Shown: positions 1 to 5,852 of the stretch, one piece after another
Numbering within the stretch: position 1 is the stretch's first letter
Layout: every line of letters starts with the position of its first letter
NCBI GenBank assembly: GCA_002320775.1
Contig: DCKY01000248.1
Location: 1-8,172, forward strand
DNA: 8,172 bases
Origin: Planctomycetes bacterium UBA1662
GTDB lineage: Bacteria; Planctomycetota; UBA8108
Direction of reading: 5' to 3'
Position numbers and translations under genes: made by a program
The notes under the pieces: model-generated
Told to the model about the DNA's origin: nothing
What the model saw: the letters and a program-made list of their open reading frames with translations, nothing else
Database searches by the model: none

Positions 1-177
1 CCGAAGAGTAAGCCGAGGGTGAATGTCGCTCTCGCCGCGAAAACCAAAAGCGAGGGTCCTCGCGTTACCGGAGAGCTTGTGTTGTCAGTCGGAGCCGACG
101 GATCTGTTGAGGCGACCAGGGCCGCAGGGTGGTTCAAGGTGAAGCCGCCGAAAAAGGATAAGGCTTCGAGGAAATGA
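1..177 (+). CDS. 3' end of an unidentified protein with a lysine-rich C-terminus (partial)
   Basis: Frame 1 is open from the window edge for 58 codons and closes with two consecutive TGA codons (175-180). The visible part has a beta-strand-like stretch (GELVLSVGADGSVEATR), then GWFKVK, and a basic tail KPPKKDKASRK. I do not recognise a family from this fragment. The basic tail recalls the even more lysine-rich end of the next gene. The stop lies 54 bases before the sulfatase start at 232, on the same strand, so co-transcription is possible. That this frame is coding is inferred from its openness, its double stop and its codon use. It is too short to exclude chance. Confidence 0.55.
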   Translation, partial: PKSKPRVNVALAAKTKSEGPRVTGELVLSVGADGSVEATRAAGWFKVKPPKKDKASRK

Positions 178-219
178 TGATAAAAGAGGTCTCGAATTGC
201 CCCCCGGATCGGCTTGATT

Positions 220-223
220 AAGG
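220..223 (+). promoter_or_regulatory. Ribosome binding site of the first sulfatase
   Basis: AAGG lies 8 bases upstream of the ATG at 232. It supports that ATG over the in-frame TTG at 214, which would put charged residues ahead of an otherwise normal signal peptide. Confidence 0.45.
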
Positions 224-231
224 TGCAGCCC

Positions 232-1863
232 ATGAAAACCATCTTCCTGGCCTTATTGACCTTCTGTCTGTGTCTCTCTGCAATAGGGGCAGGCAGGAAA
301 CAGCCGGATATTGTTCTGATCCTGGCTGATGATGCGGGTTATTCGGATTTCGGTTGTTACGGCGGTGAGATCGAAACGCCGGCGCTGGACAAGCTGGCCG
401 CCAATGGATTGCGATTTTCCCAGTTTTACAACACCGGCCGCTGCTGCCCCTCTCGTGCGGCCTTGCTGAGCGGGGTTTACCAGCACCAGGCGGGCATGGG
501 ACACATGACCAAGGATCGGGGCATTCCCAGTTACAGCGGCACTATCCTGCCCCACGTGCCGACCCTGGCCGAGCGTCTCAGGAAGGGCGGCTACCGCACC
601 ATGATGACCGGCAAGTGGCACCTGGGTACCGCGCCGGAGCAGTCGCCCATCGCCCGCGGTTTTGATCGTTTTTACGGCACGCGCAATTTTATTGATTCCT
701 ATTTCACAGTGTTGCGCCATTGCCCTGTTTTTCTCGATGACAAGGAAGTGCTGCCCGGTACCGAGACGCCGGTTAACCATCTGCGCCCCGACCAGGAGTG
801 GTACACCACGGACGTGTTCACCGACTACGCCCTGCATTTCATGGATGAATCCTTCAAGCAACACCCTGACCAGCCGTTTTTCCTCTACCTGGCTTACAAT
901 GCGCCCCACTTCCCGCTGCATGCGCGCGCGGCGGACACCCGGAAATACCGCGGTCGCTTCCGGGAGGTGGGCTGGGACAAGCTACGCCAGCAACGTTATG
1001 AGCGGATGGTGGAGCTGGGGTTGATCAGCAGGGAGTGGGCGCTTTCGCCCCTGGATGTTCCAAAGTGGGAAACCTATGACGCCAGGCTGCGCGATGAGCT
1101 GGACCTGAAGATGGCACTCTACTCGGCAATCATCGATCGCATGGACCAGAATATCGGCCGGGTGGTGGAGAAGCTCAGGTCTGCCGGCCGACTCGACAAT
1201 ACGCTGATCCTGTTCATGGTCGATAACGGTGTGCCCGGCGCCGGCGTGCACGATTGGCGCGGTCTCTTTGGCAAGAACGGCCGGCACCCGGAAACTCGAG
1301 TGGACAATTATGCAGAGTGGGGGAGGCGCGGCGGCTGGTCCTCCAGCTCCGGCCGCGGTTGGGCAAACCTGAGCAACGCTCCCTTCCGTATGTACAAGCG
1401 CTACACTCACGAAGGCGGCGTGGCTACCCCCCTGATTGTCCACTGGCCGGCCGGCATGAAGGCCAGGGGCGAGCTGCGTCACTCACCAGGCCACCTGATC
1501 GATATCGCGCCCACCTGCCTCGCTGCAGCTGGTCTTGAGGGTAAAGGAATGGAAGGGCAGAGCTTACTGCCGGTACTTGCCGGGGACCCAAAGCAGGAGC
1601 GCACCCTCTACTGGGAACACGAGGGCAATCGCGCTGTGCGTAAGGGGGATTATAAGCTGGTTGCCATCCACGACGCCCCATGGGAGTTGTATGACATGAG
1701 CAAGGATCGCAGTGAATTAAAAAACCTTTCCAGTGCCATGCCCGGGAAGGCCAGAGAACTGCGTGCTGCCTACGAGGCCTGGGCCAGGCGAGTCGGTGCA
1801 AAGCCCTGGGGCGAAATCAACGTGAAGAAGAAAAAGAAGAAAGAGAAGGAAAAGAAAAAATGA
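232..1863 (+). CDS. Exported arylsulfatase, type I formylglycine-dependent (AtsA-like)
   Basis: This 543-residue protein hydrolyses sulfate esters, probably outside the cytoplasm. Residues 1-20 form a signal peptide (MKTIFLALLTFCLCLSAIGA). The sulfatase signature C71-C-P-S-R-A-A-L-L-S-G gives Cys71 as the residue to be converted to formylglycine. Other active-site residues of the family are present: Asp33-Asp34 and Asp331-Asn332 (calcium ligands), Lys128 and His130 in GKWHLG, His226 in APHFPLH, and Lys389 in MYKRYTHEGG. Several stretches resemble Pseudomonas aeruginosa AtsA as I remember it (YRGRF...LRQQR..R..ELGLI, RGWANLSNAPFRMYKR), which suggests the same subfamily, possibly S1_4. Length is normal. 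The tail is odd: the last 12 residues are only Lys and Glu, coded by a homopurine run. The natural substrate cannot be read from the sequence. It heads a same-strand run with a peptidase and a second sulfatase. Confidence 0.95.
   Translation: MKTIFLALLTFCLCLSAIGAGRKQPDIVLILADDAGYSDFGCYGGEIETPALDKLAANGLRFSQFYNTGRCCPSRAALLSGVYQHQAGMGHMTKDRGIPSYSGTILPHVPTLAERLRKGGYRTMMTGKWHLGTAPEQSPIARGFDRFYGTRNFIDSYFTVLRHCPVFLDDKEVLPGTETPVNHLRPDQEWYTTDVFTDYALHFMDESFKQHPDQPFFLYLAYNAPHFPLHARAADTRKYRGRFREVGWDKLRQQRYERMVELGLISREWALSPLDVPKWETYDARLRDELDLKMALYSAIIDRMDQNIGRVVEKLRSAGRLDNTLILFMVDNGVPGAGVHDWRGLFGKNGRHPETRVDNYAEWGRRGGWSSSSGRGWANLSNAPFRMYKRYTHEGGVATPLIVHWPAGMKARGELRHSPGHLIDIAPTCLAAAGLEGKGMEGQSLLPVLAGDPKQERTLYWEHEGNRAVRKGDYKLVAIHDAPWELYDMSKDRSELKNLSSAMPGKARELRAAYEAWARRVGAKPWGEINVKKKKKKEKEKKK
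1824..1860 (+). repeat. 37-base homopurine tract coding a Lys/Glu tail
   Basis: Every base from 1824 to 1860 is A or G, ending in six A residues directly before the TGA stop. It encodes the terminal 12 residues (10 Lys, 2 Glu) of the arylsulfatase. Such low-complexity tracts tend to vary in length, and the stop at its edge means an indel would change the C-terminus. Confidence 0.85.
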
Positions 1864-1930
1864 AACAGGTCTTCTATTTCCCGCCCATGGCCTGGCATAG
1901 GCTGTTGGCTGGGCTCAATTGATTCATTGT

Positions 1931-1934
1931 GAGG
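1931..1934 (+). promoter_or_regulatory. Ribosome binding site of the M1 peptidase
   Basis: GAGG lies 8 bases before the ATG at 1943. It lies downstream of the alternative in-frame TTG at 1919, so it decides the start in favour of 1943. That start also gives a textbook lipoprotein signal peptide. Confidence 0.6.
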
Positions 1935-1942
1935 GTACAGAC

Positions 1943-3646
1943 ATGGAACGCATTGTCGTATTCGCGTTGGTTTTCAATGCGGCGTTGCTGGCAGGTTGCC
2001 AGCACGTGGCCCCATTGCAGCACCCGGCGTCGTCACCGCCACGGGAAGACATCGCGGAGGAGCTTGTTGATTCTAAGCACCGTGGCCGACAGCTGCGCGG
2101 CGAGTACGGCCGCTATCGTGCGAACAACGACCTGCTGTACTACCATCTCGACATTCGTGTGACCCCTGAGACCAAGTCGATTCGCGGCAGGAATACGATT
2201 CGCTTCCGCATGCTGCGTGACGACAATCGGATTCAACTGGACCTGAATCGCGACCTCAACATCGACAAGATCCTGCTGGGCTCGAAAGCGCTTCAGTACA
2301 CGCGTGAACTGAATGCCGTATTCGTTGACTTTCCGATGGGGCTCGAGTCCGGGCGGGAATACAGCATCGACTTCTACTACTCCGGCGCGCCAAAGAGGGT
2401 CGGCCGATTCGGCGGCATCAGCTTCGATGTCGACCCCTCCGGGCGTCCGTGGATCTACACAGCCTGCGAGGGGCCGGGGTCCAGCTATTGGTGGCCGGGC
2501 AAGGATCAGTGGCGCGATGAGGTCGAGTCGATGGACATCAGTGTCGCTGTTCCGAACGAGCTGATGAACGTCTCCAATGGGCGTTTCGTCGGCAAGAAGA
2601 ATCTCGCAGACGGTTACACGCGCTGGGATTGGCGCGTTCACTACCCGATCAACTCCTACAACGTGTCGCTCAACATTGCCGCCTACGAGCACTTTTCCGA
2701 TCGACTGGGCGAGTTGACTCTCGACTTTTATTCACTGCCTGAAGACCTCGAGCGAGCGAAGAAGCAGTTCGCGCAAGCCAAGCCGATGCTGAAGGCCTTC
2801 AAGCACTACTTCGGCGAGTACCCCTTCATCAAGGATGGCTACAAAATCATCCAGGTGCCGTATTCCGGCATGGAGCATCAGACGGCCGTGACCTACGGCA
2901 ACGGATTTACCAACGGCTATCTCAACAAGGACTGGACCGGTGTCGGCGTCAGTATGAAGTTCGATTTCATCATTATCCACGAGAGCGCCCATGAGTGGTT
3001 CGGCAACGCGGTGACGGCCTCTGATGTCTGCGATATGTGGATCCACGAGGGGTGGGCGACCTACCTGGAGTGCATGTATGTCGAGCGTATGTTTGGCTAC
3101 GAGGACGCGCTGAAGTACGTCAATGGGTACAAGAGCAAGGTGCGGAACAGGCGGCCGGTTATCGCGGAGCGCGGCATCCACCAGAGTCCGCCCGGCGATC
3201 AGTACTTCAAGGGCGCGCTGTTTTTGAACACGTTGCGCAACGTCTTGAACGACGACAAGAAGTGGTGGGCGCTGGTGCGCGAGGTCTACCAGGACTTCAA
3301 GTACCAGAGCATCAGAACCGAGGACCTGGTGCGACTGTTCAACAAGCGCTTCGAGGCGGAGCTCACGCCGATCTTTGATCAGTACCTGCGCCACGCAGCG
3401 CTGCCGGTCCTGGAGCTGGTCTTCGATGAAGCCGCGGGCAGCGTCGAGTATCGCTGGAAGGCCGACGAGGCGGATTTCGCGATGCCGATTCGTGTGGGCA
3501 AGCCGAAGGAGTGGCAGACGATCACTCCAACAGTTCAATGGCAGACCCTCTCGACCAGGCTCGGCAAGGAAGCTTTCAAGGTCGCAACCGATCTCTACTT
3601 CGTCAAGATTACGAAGAGCCTGCGCGGGGACGAAGGGGCAAAGTAA
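1943..3646 (+). CDS. M1-family zinc metallopeptidase, lipoprotein
   Basis: This 567-residue protein is predicted to cleave N-terminal residues or short peptides using one zinc ion. Residues 1-19 are a lipoprotein signal ending in the lipobox LLAGC, so Cys19 should be lipidated and the enzyme membrane-anchored and extracytoplasmic. An M1-type beta-sandwich N-domain follows (about 60-255). The catalytic domain has the zinc motif HESAH (His346, Glu347, His350), then 18 residues, then the third ligand Glu369 in IHEGWATY. The substrate-binding GAMEN loop appears as SGMEHQTAVTYGN (309-320). Tyr421 in YFKGALFL is the likely transition-state tyrosine. The protein ends soon after the catalytic helices with a small beta-rich end (about 485-560) and lacks the long helical C-terminal domain of PepN-type enzymes. 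The stop lies 4 bases before the second sulfatase start, so the two are almost certainly co-transcribed. Peptide specificity is unknown. Confidence 0.93.
   Translation: MERIVVFALVFNAALLAGCQHVAPLQHPASSPPREDIAEELVDSKHRGRQLRGEYGRYRANNDLLYYHLDIRVTPETKSIRGRNTIRFRMLRDDNRIQLDLNRDLNIDKILLGSKALQYTRELNAVFVDFPMGLESGREYSIDFYYSGAPKRVGRFGGISFDVDPSGRPWIYTACEGPGSSYWWPGKDQWRDEVESMDISVAVPNELMNVSNGRFVGKKNLADGYTRWDWRVHYPINSYNVSLNIAAYEHFSDRLGELTLDFYSLPEDLERAKKQFAQAKPMLKAFKHYFGEYPFIKDGYKIIQVPYSGMEHQTAVTYGNGFTNGYLNKDWTGVGVSMKFDFIIIHESAHEWFGNAVTASDVCDMWIHEGWATYLECMYVERMFGYEDALKYVNGYKSKVRNRRPVIAERGIHQSPPGDQYFKGALFLNTLRNVLNDDKKWWALVREVYQDFKYQSIRTEDLVRLFNKRFEAELTPIFDQYLRHAALPVLELVFDEAAGSVEYRWKADEADFAMPIRVGKPKEWQTITPTVQWQTLSTRLGKEAFKVATDLYFVKITKSLRGDEGAK
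3633..3638 (+). promoter_or_regulatory. Ribosome binding site of the second sulfatase, inside the peptidase 3' end
   Basis: AAGGGG lies 12 bases upstream of the GTG at 3651 and within the last codons of the peptidase gene. This arrangement suggests translational coupling. The spacing is rather long. An ATG at 3656 is out of frame, and an in-frame TTG at 3663 is farther away. Confidence 0.4.
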
Positions 3647-3650
3647 AAAA

Positions 3651-5369
3651 GTGACATGCCGGTTGCGAATTTTGTTCCTGGCGCTCGTCGTCTCGTTGGC
3701 TGCCGCCAATGCTTTCGCCGACAAGCCGAACGTTCTTTTCATCGCCATGGATGACCTGAACGACTGGGTCGGCTGCCTCGGCGGCCACCCACAGGCCAGG
3801 ACACCCCATCTCGATCGCCTGGCGGCGGATGGAGTGCTGTTCACCAACGCTCATTGCGCCGCGCCCGCGTGCAACCCATCGCGGACCGCCATTTTCACCG
3901 GCATTTCTCCTCATCGTTCCGGTCTTTATCAAAACGGCCAGAACATGCGCGAGGTGCTTCCAAATGTCGAATTGCTTCCCAGGACGTTTTCGCGGGGGGG
4001 CTATTGGTCGGCCGGGTCGGGGAAGATGTTGCACTACTTTATCGATGCCCGCTCCTGGGATGAGTATTTTCCGCCGAAGGAAACGGAAGACCCCTTTCCC
4101 CGTACGCTCTATCCCCGGAAGCGACCGGTGAGCCTGCCTCGCGGCGGCCCCTGGCAGTACATCGAAACGGACTGGGGAGCGCTCGATGCCACCGACGAGG
4201 AATATGGGGGCGACTATTCAGTGGCAGACTGGGTTGGAAGGCAGCTTGCCAGGAAACACGAGCGTCCGTTCTTCCTGGCCTGCGGCATTTACCGACCGCA
4301 CGAACCCTGGTTCGTGCCAAAGAAATATTTCGATGCTTTTCCGATCGATAAGATCCAATTACCGCCGGGCTACCGAGCGGATGACCTCGATGACCTGCCG
4401 CCTGAAGGAAAGCGGCGTGGACCCAACCGCTACTTCGACCATATCCGCAAACACAAGCAATGGAAGGCAGCGATCCAGGGTTATCTCGCGTCGATCTACT
4501 TTGCCGATACGATGCTTGGCCTTGTGCTCGATGCGCTCAAGAAGGGGCCGAACGCCGAGAACACGATCGTCGTGCTCTGGTCCGATCATGGCTGGCATCT
4601 CGGCGAGAAACAGCACTGGCAAAAGTTCACCGCCTGGCGAGCCTGCAGCCGAGTGCCACTGATCGTAAAAGTGCCCAGGGGCTCAGACGGTCTCACCGAC
4701 GGTACACAACCCGCCATTTGCGATCGACCGGTCAGTCTGCTGAGCCTGGCGCCTACCCTGCTGGAGCTCTGCGGGCTGCCGGCTCAACCCAGGCACGATG
4801 GCCCGAGCCTCGTGCCGCTGCTTGCGAACCCTGGCGCCGACTGGCCTCACGTCGCGCTGACCCATCTCGCGCAGGCGGGGAGCTTCGGGCTGAGCGATGA
4901 TCGATGGCGCTACATCCGGTACGCAGGCGGTGGCGAAGAGCTCTATGACGTGCGATCCGATCCCTATGAATGGCGCAATCTTGCCGGGAAAAAAGAACAT
5001 CGAGAGACCCTCGAGCGCCTGCGCTCCCTGGCTCCCCGGGAATTTGCCAGGTTGGTGCCGCCCAGGGTTCAGTCGCTACCCGCGCTCAGGTGGAAGCCCC
5101 TGGCGAAAGGCGCCACGGCTCCCGTCTCCAGGCCGGACGGTAACACCTTCGAGGTGGTATTTATCAACCGAAGCGCTCGCGAGGTGGAGCTGTTCTGGAT
5201 GGATCGCGAGGGAGGGCGAAAAAGGTACGCCACGCTCGCGTCCGGGCAACAGCAAAGGCAAAGAACCCGGCCAGGCGCCGTGTGGATGATTGCCGCCGGC
5301 GATCCTCGACAACCCCTCGGCTATTTTGAAGTCGGCGACCGTTCCGCACGCGCCGTCGTACCGAAGTAA
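3651..5369 (+). CDS. Exported sulfatase (iduronate-2-sulfatase-like) with a C-terminal VHL-beta-like domain
   Basis: This 572-residue protein starts at GTG 3651. The reading frame stays open back to 3375, but there it overlaps the peptidase, while the GTG start gives a clean signal peptide (about 1-23, ending NAFA). The sulfatase domain spans about 25-465. Cys74 in ACNPSRTAIFTG is the formylglycine precursor. Asp34-Asp35 (MDDLNDW) and Asp312-His313 (SDHGWHLGEK) are the metal ligands, and Lys125, His128, His217 (RPHEPW) and Lys325 complete the active site. The MDDLNDW, GIYRPHEPW and DHGWHLGEKQHW stretches are typical of the iduronate-2-sulfatase-like branch, probably S1_7. That branch includes enzymes acting on uronic-acid sulfates, but the substrate here is unknown. 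Residues about 497-567 form an extra domain closely resembling the VHL beta domain (separate entry). It follows the peptidase gene by 4 bases, which suggests joint expression. Confidence 0.93.
   Translation: MTCRLRILFLALVVSLAAANAFADKPNVLFIAMDDLNDWVGCLGGHPQARTPHLDRLAADGVLFTNAHCAAPACNPSRTAIFTGISPHRSGLYQNGQNMREVLPNVELLPRTFSRGGYWSAGSGKMLHYFIDARSWDEYFPPKETEDPFPRTLYPRKRPVSLPRGGPWQYIETDWGALDATDEEYGGDYSVADWVGRQLARKHERPFFLACGIYRPHEPWFVPKKYFDAFPIDKIQLPPGYRADDLDDLPPEGKRRGPNRYFDHIRKHKQWKAAIQGYLASIYFADTMLGLVLDALKKGPNAENTIVVLWSDHGWHLGEKQHWQKFTAWRACSRVPLIVKVPRGSDGLTDGTQPAICDRPVSLLSLAPTLLELCGLPAQPRHDGPSLVPLLANPGADWPHVALTHLAQAGSFGLSDDRWRYIRYAGGGEELYDVRSDPYEWRNLAGKKEHRETLERLRSLAPREFARLVPPRVQSLPALRWKPLAKGATAPVSRPDGNTFEVVFINRSAREVELFWMDREGGRKRYATLASGQQQRQRTRPGAVWMIAAGDPRQPLGYFEVGDRSARAVVPK
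5139..5351 (+). other. VHL beta-domain-like segment of the second sulfatase
   Basis: Residues 497-567 of the second sulfatase align to human VHL from about residue 70. From Asn506-Arg-Ser (VHL Asn78-Arg-Ser) to Trp545 (VHL Trp117) the alignment needs no gap. Shared landmarks are F-x-NRS-x-R, Trp516/Trp88, Gly521/Gly93, Tyr526/Tyr98, Thr528-Leu529/Thr100-Leu101, Gly532/Gly104, Arg536/Arg108, Gly542/Gly114 and Trp545/Trp117. In human VHL the hydroxyproline pocket is Trp88, Tyr98, Ser111, His115 and Trp117. Here these are Trp, Tyr, Thr, Ala and Trp. The VHL sequence is recalled from memory. Fold assignment is fairly confident; ligand binding is not. Confidence 0.8.
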
Positions 5370-5507
5370 CAGGCTCCATTCGAGCTTTTCGCCCGAATCT
5401 TCTCCGCCGCCAGAAGTGTCAGGAATTGCCACAGGTGGGGAGCAGTCCCGAGAGGTTGGTGCAAGCCCCTGGGCGGGGGCTGCCATTTCCGCAGGGGGCG
5501 TTTTATC

Positions 5508-5530
5508 CACCTGAGCGATACCCCGGGTGA
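5508..5530 (+). repeat. Short dispersed repeat, copy 1
   Basis: The core GCGATACCCCGGGTGA is matched at 8149-8172 by GCGATGCCCCGGGCGA. Over 23-24 bases the copies differ by three substitutions, all transitions, and one inserted base. The centre CCCGGG is palindromic. It lies just downstream of the leucine-rich-repeat remnant as read on the minus strand. Confidence 0.45.
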
Positions 5531-5555
5531 TAAGCAACCAGAGGGGATAGTGGGA

Positions 5556-5684
5556 GATCCTGCAGTTTGGTAAGACCTGCTTGATTTTATTGACGCCGGC
5601 GCCGGTGACCTTGGTGTTGAGGGACTACAGCCATTCAAGCTTCGTCAACCCCGTCAGGTGCGCCGGTCCAGCGGCGGGGATCTG
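5556..5684 (-). pseudogene. Remnant of a leucine-rich-repeat protein gene
   Basis: Reading the minus strand gives QIPAAGPAHLTGLTKLEWL, then an in-frame TAG (5625-5627), then SLNTKVTGAGVNKIKQ and VLPNCRI. This fits the bacterial leucine-rich repeat seen in many Planctomycetes, roughly x-x-T-x-[IV]-T-D-A-G-L-x-x-L-x-x-L-x-x-L-x-x-L, and the ending LPNC-[KR]-I is a usual C-terminus of such proteins. The stop inside the repeat, the lack of a stop after the expected end, and the loss of recognisable repeats beyond about 5684 show it is broken. It is most likely the decayed 3' end of a gene once transcribed leftward. There is no sign it is expressed. Confidence 0.6.
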
Positions 5685-5840
5685 CAAAAGAGAGTCCGGG
5701 GGAAAAGCCCAAATGTTTGATTCGGGATCGCTATTGGGTGAGAATAATCCTTTCGCCACCGGTCCCCGCTATCGCCTGCGTGGGTCGAAAGGCGTCACGA
5801 GCGAGGCCTTCGCGCAAGCGAGGGGAAAATCCAAGGGAAA

Positions 5841-5844
5841 GGAG
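5841..5844 (+). promoter_or_regulatory. Ribosome binding site of the RCC1-repeat protein
   Basis: GGAG lies 8 bases upstream of the ATG at 5853 in a purine-rich leader. It confirms the start that gives a complete signal peptide. Confidence 0.6.
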
Positions 5845-5852
5845 CCAAGGAA

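Larger units (their letters stand above)
5370..5852. other. 483-base region without a convincing intact gene
   Basis: The stretch holds a short GC-rich hairpin (arms 5464-5469 and 5476-5481), one copy of a short dispersed repeat (5508-5530), a decayed leucine-rich-repeat fragment on the minus strand (5556-5684), and the ribosome binding site of the next gene. Open frames here have no recognisable protein motifs apart from the leucine-rich-repeat remnant. I see no confident promoter or terminator, although both are expected here, between the sulfatase and the RCC1-type gene. Confidence 0.6.

Noticed and set aside
253..921. 222-codon minus-strand open frame opposite the first sulfatase
   Set aside because: It is antisense to the signal peptide and catalytic region of a well-supported gene and has no recognisable domain.
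1864..1942. Inverted repeats such as GCCT/AGGC between the first sulfatase and the peptidase
   Set aside because: Stems are 4 base pairs with no T-run; this is not enough for a terminator or riboswitch call.
3375..3650. Upstream extension of the second sulfatase to an ATG at 3375
   Set aside because: It would overlap the peptidase by about 270 bases, add an unrelated basic N-terminus and bury the signal peptide. The GTG at 3651 explains the gene.
2732..3847. 371-codon open frame on the minus strand opposite the peptidase and second sulfatase
   Set aside because: It lies antisense to two genes with clear catalytic motifs, shows no motif of its own, and is the usual open shadow frame of GC-rich coding DNA.
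5464..5481. GC-rich hairpin AGCCCC/GGGGCT with a 6-base loop, considered as terminator of the sulfatase run
   Set aside because: The stem is only 6 base pairs and no T-run follows, so a factor-independent terminator cannot be supported.
5717..5748. TTGATT and AATAAT boxes considered as a promoter for the RCC1-type gene
   Set aside because: The spacer is 20 bases, longer than sigma-70 promoters normally allow, and promoter consensus in this group is uncertain.
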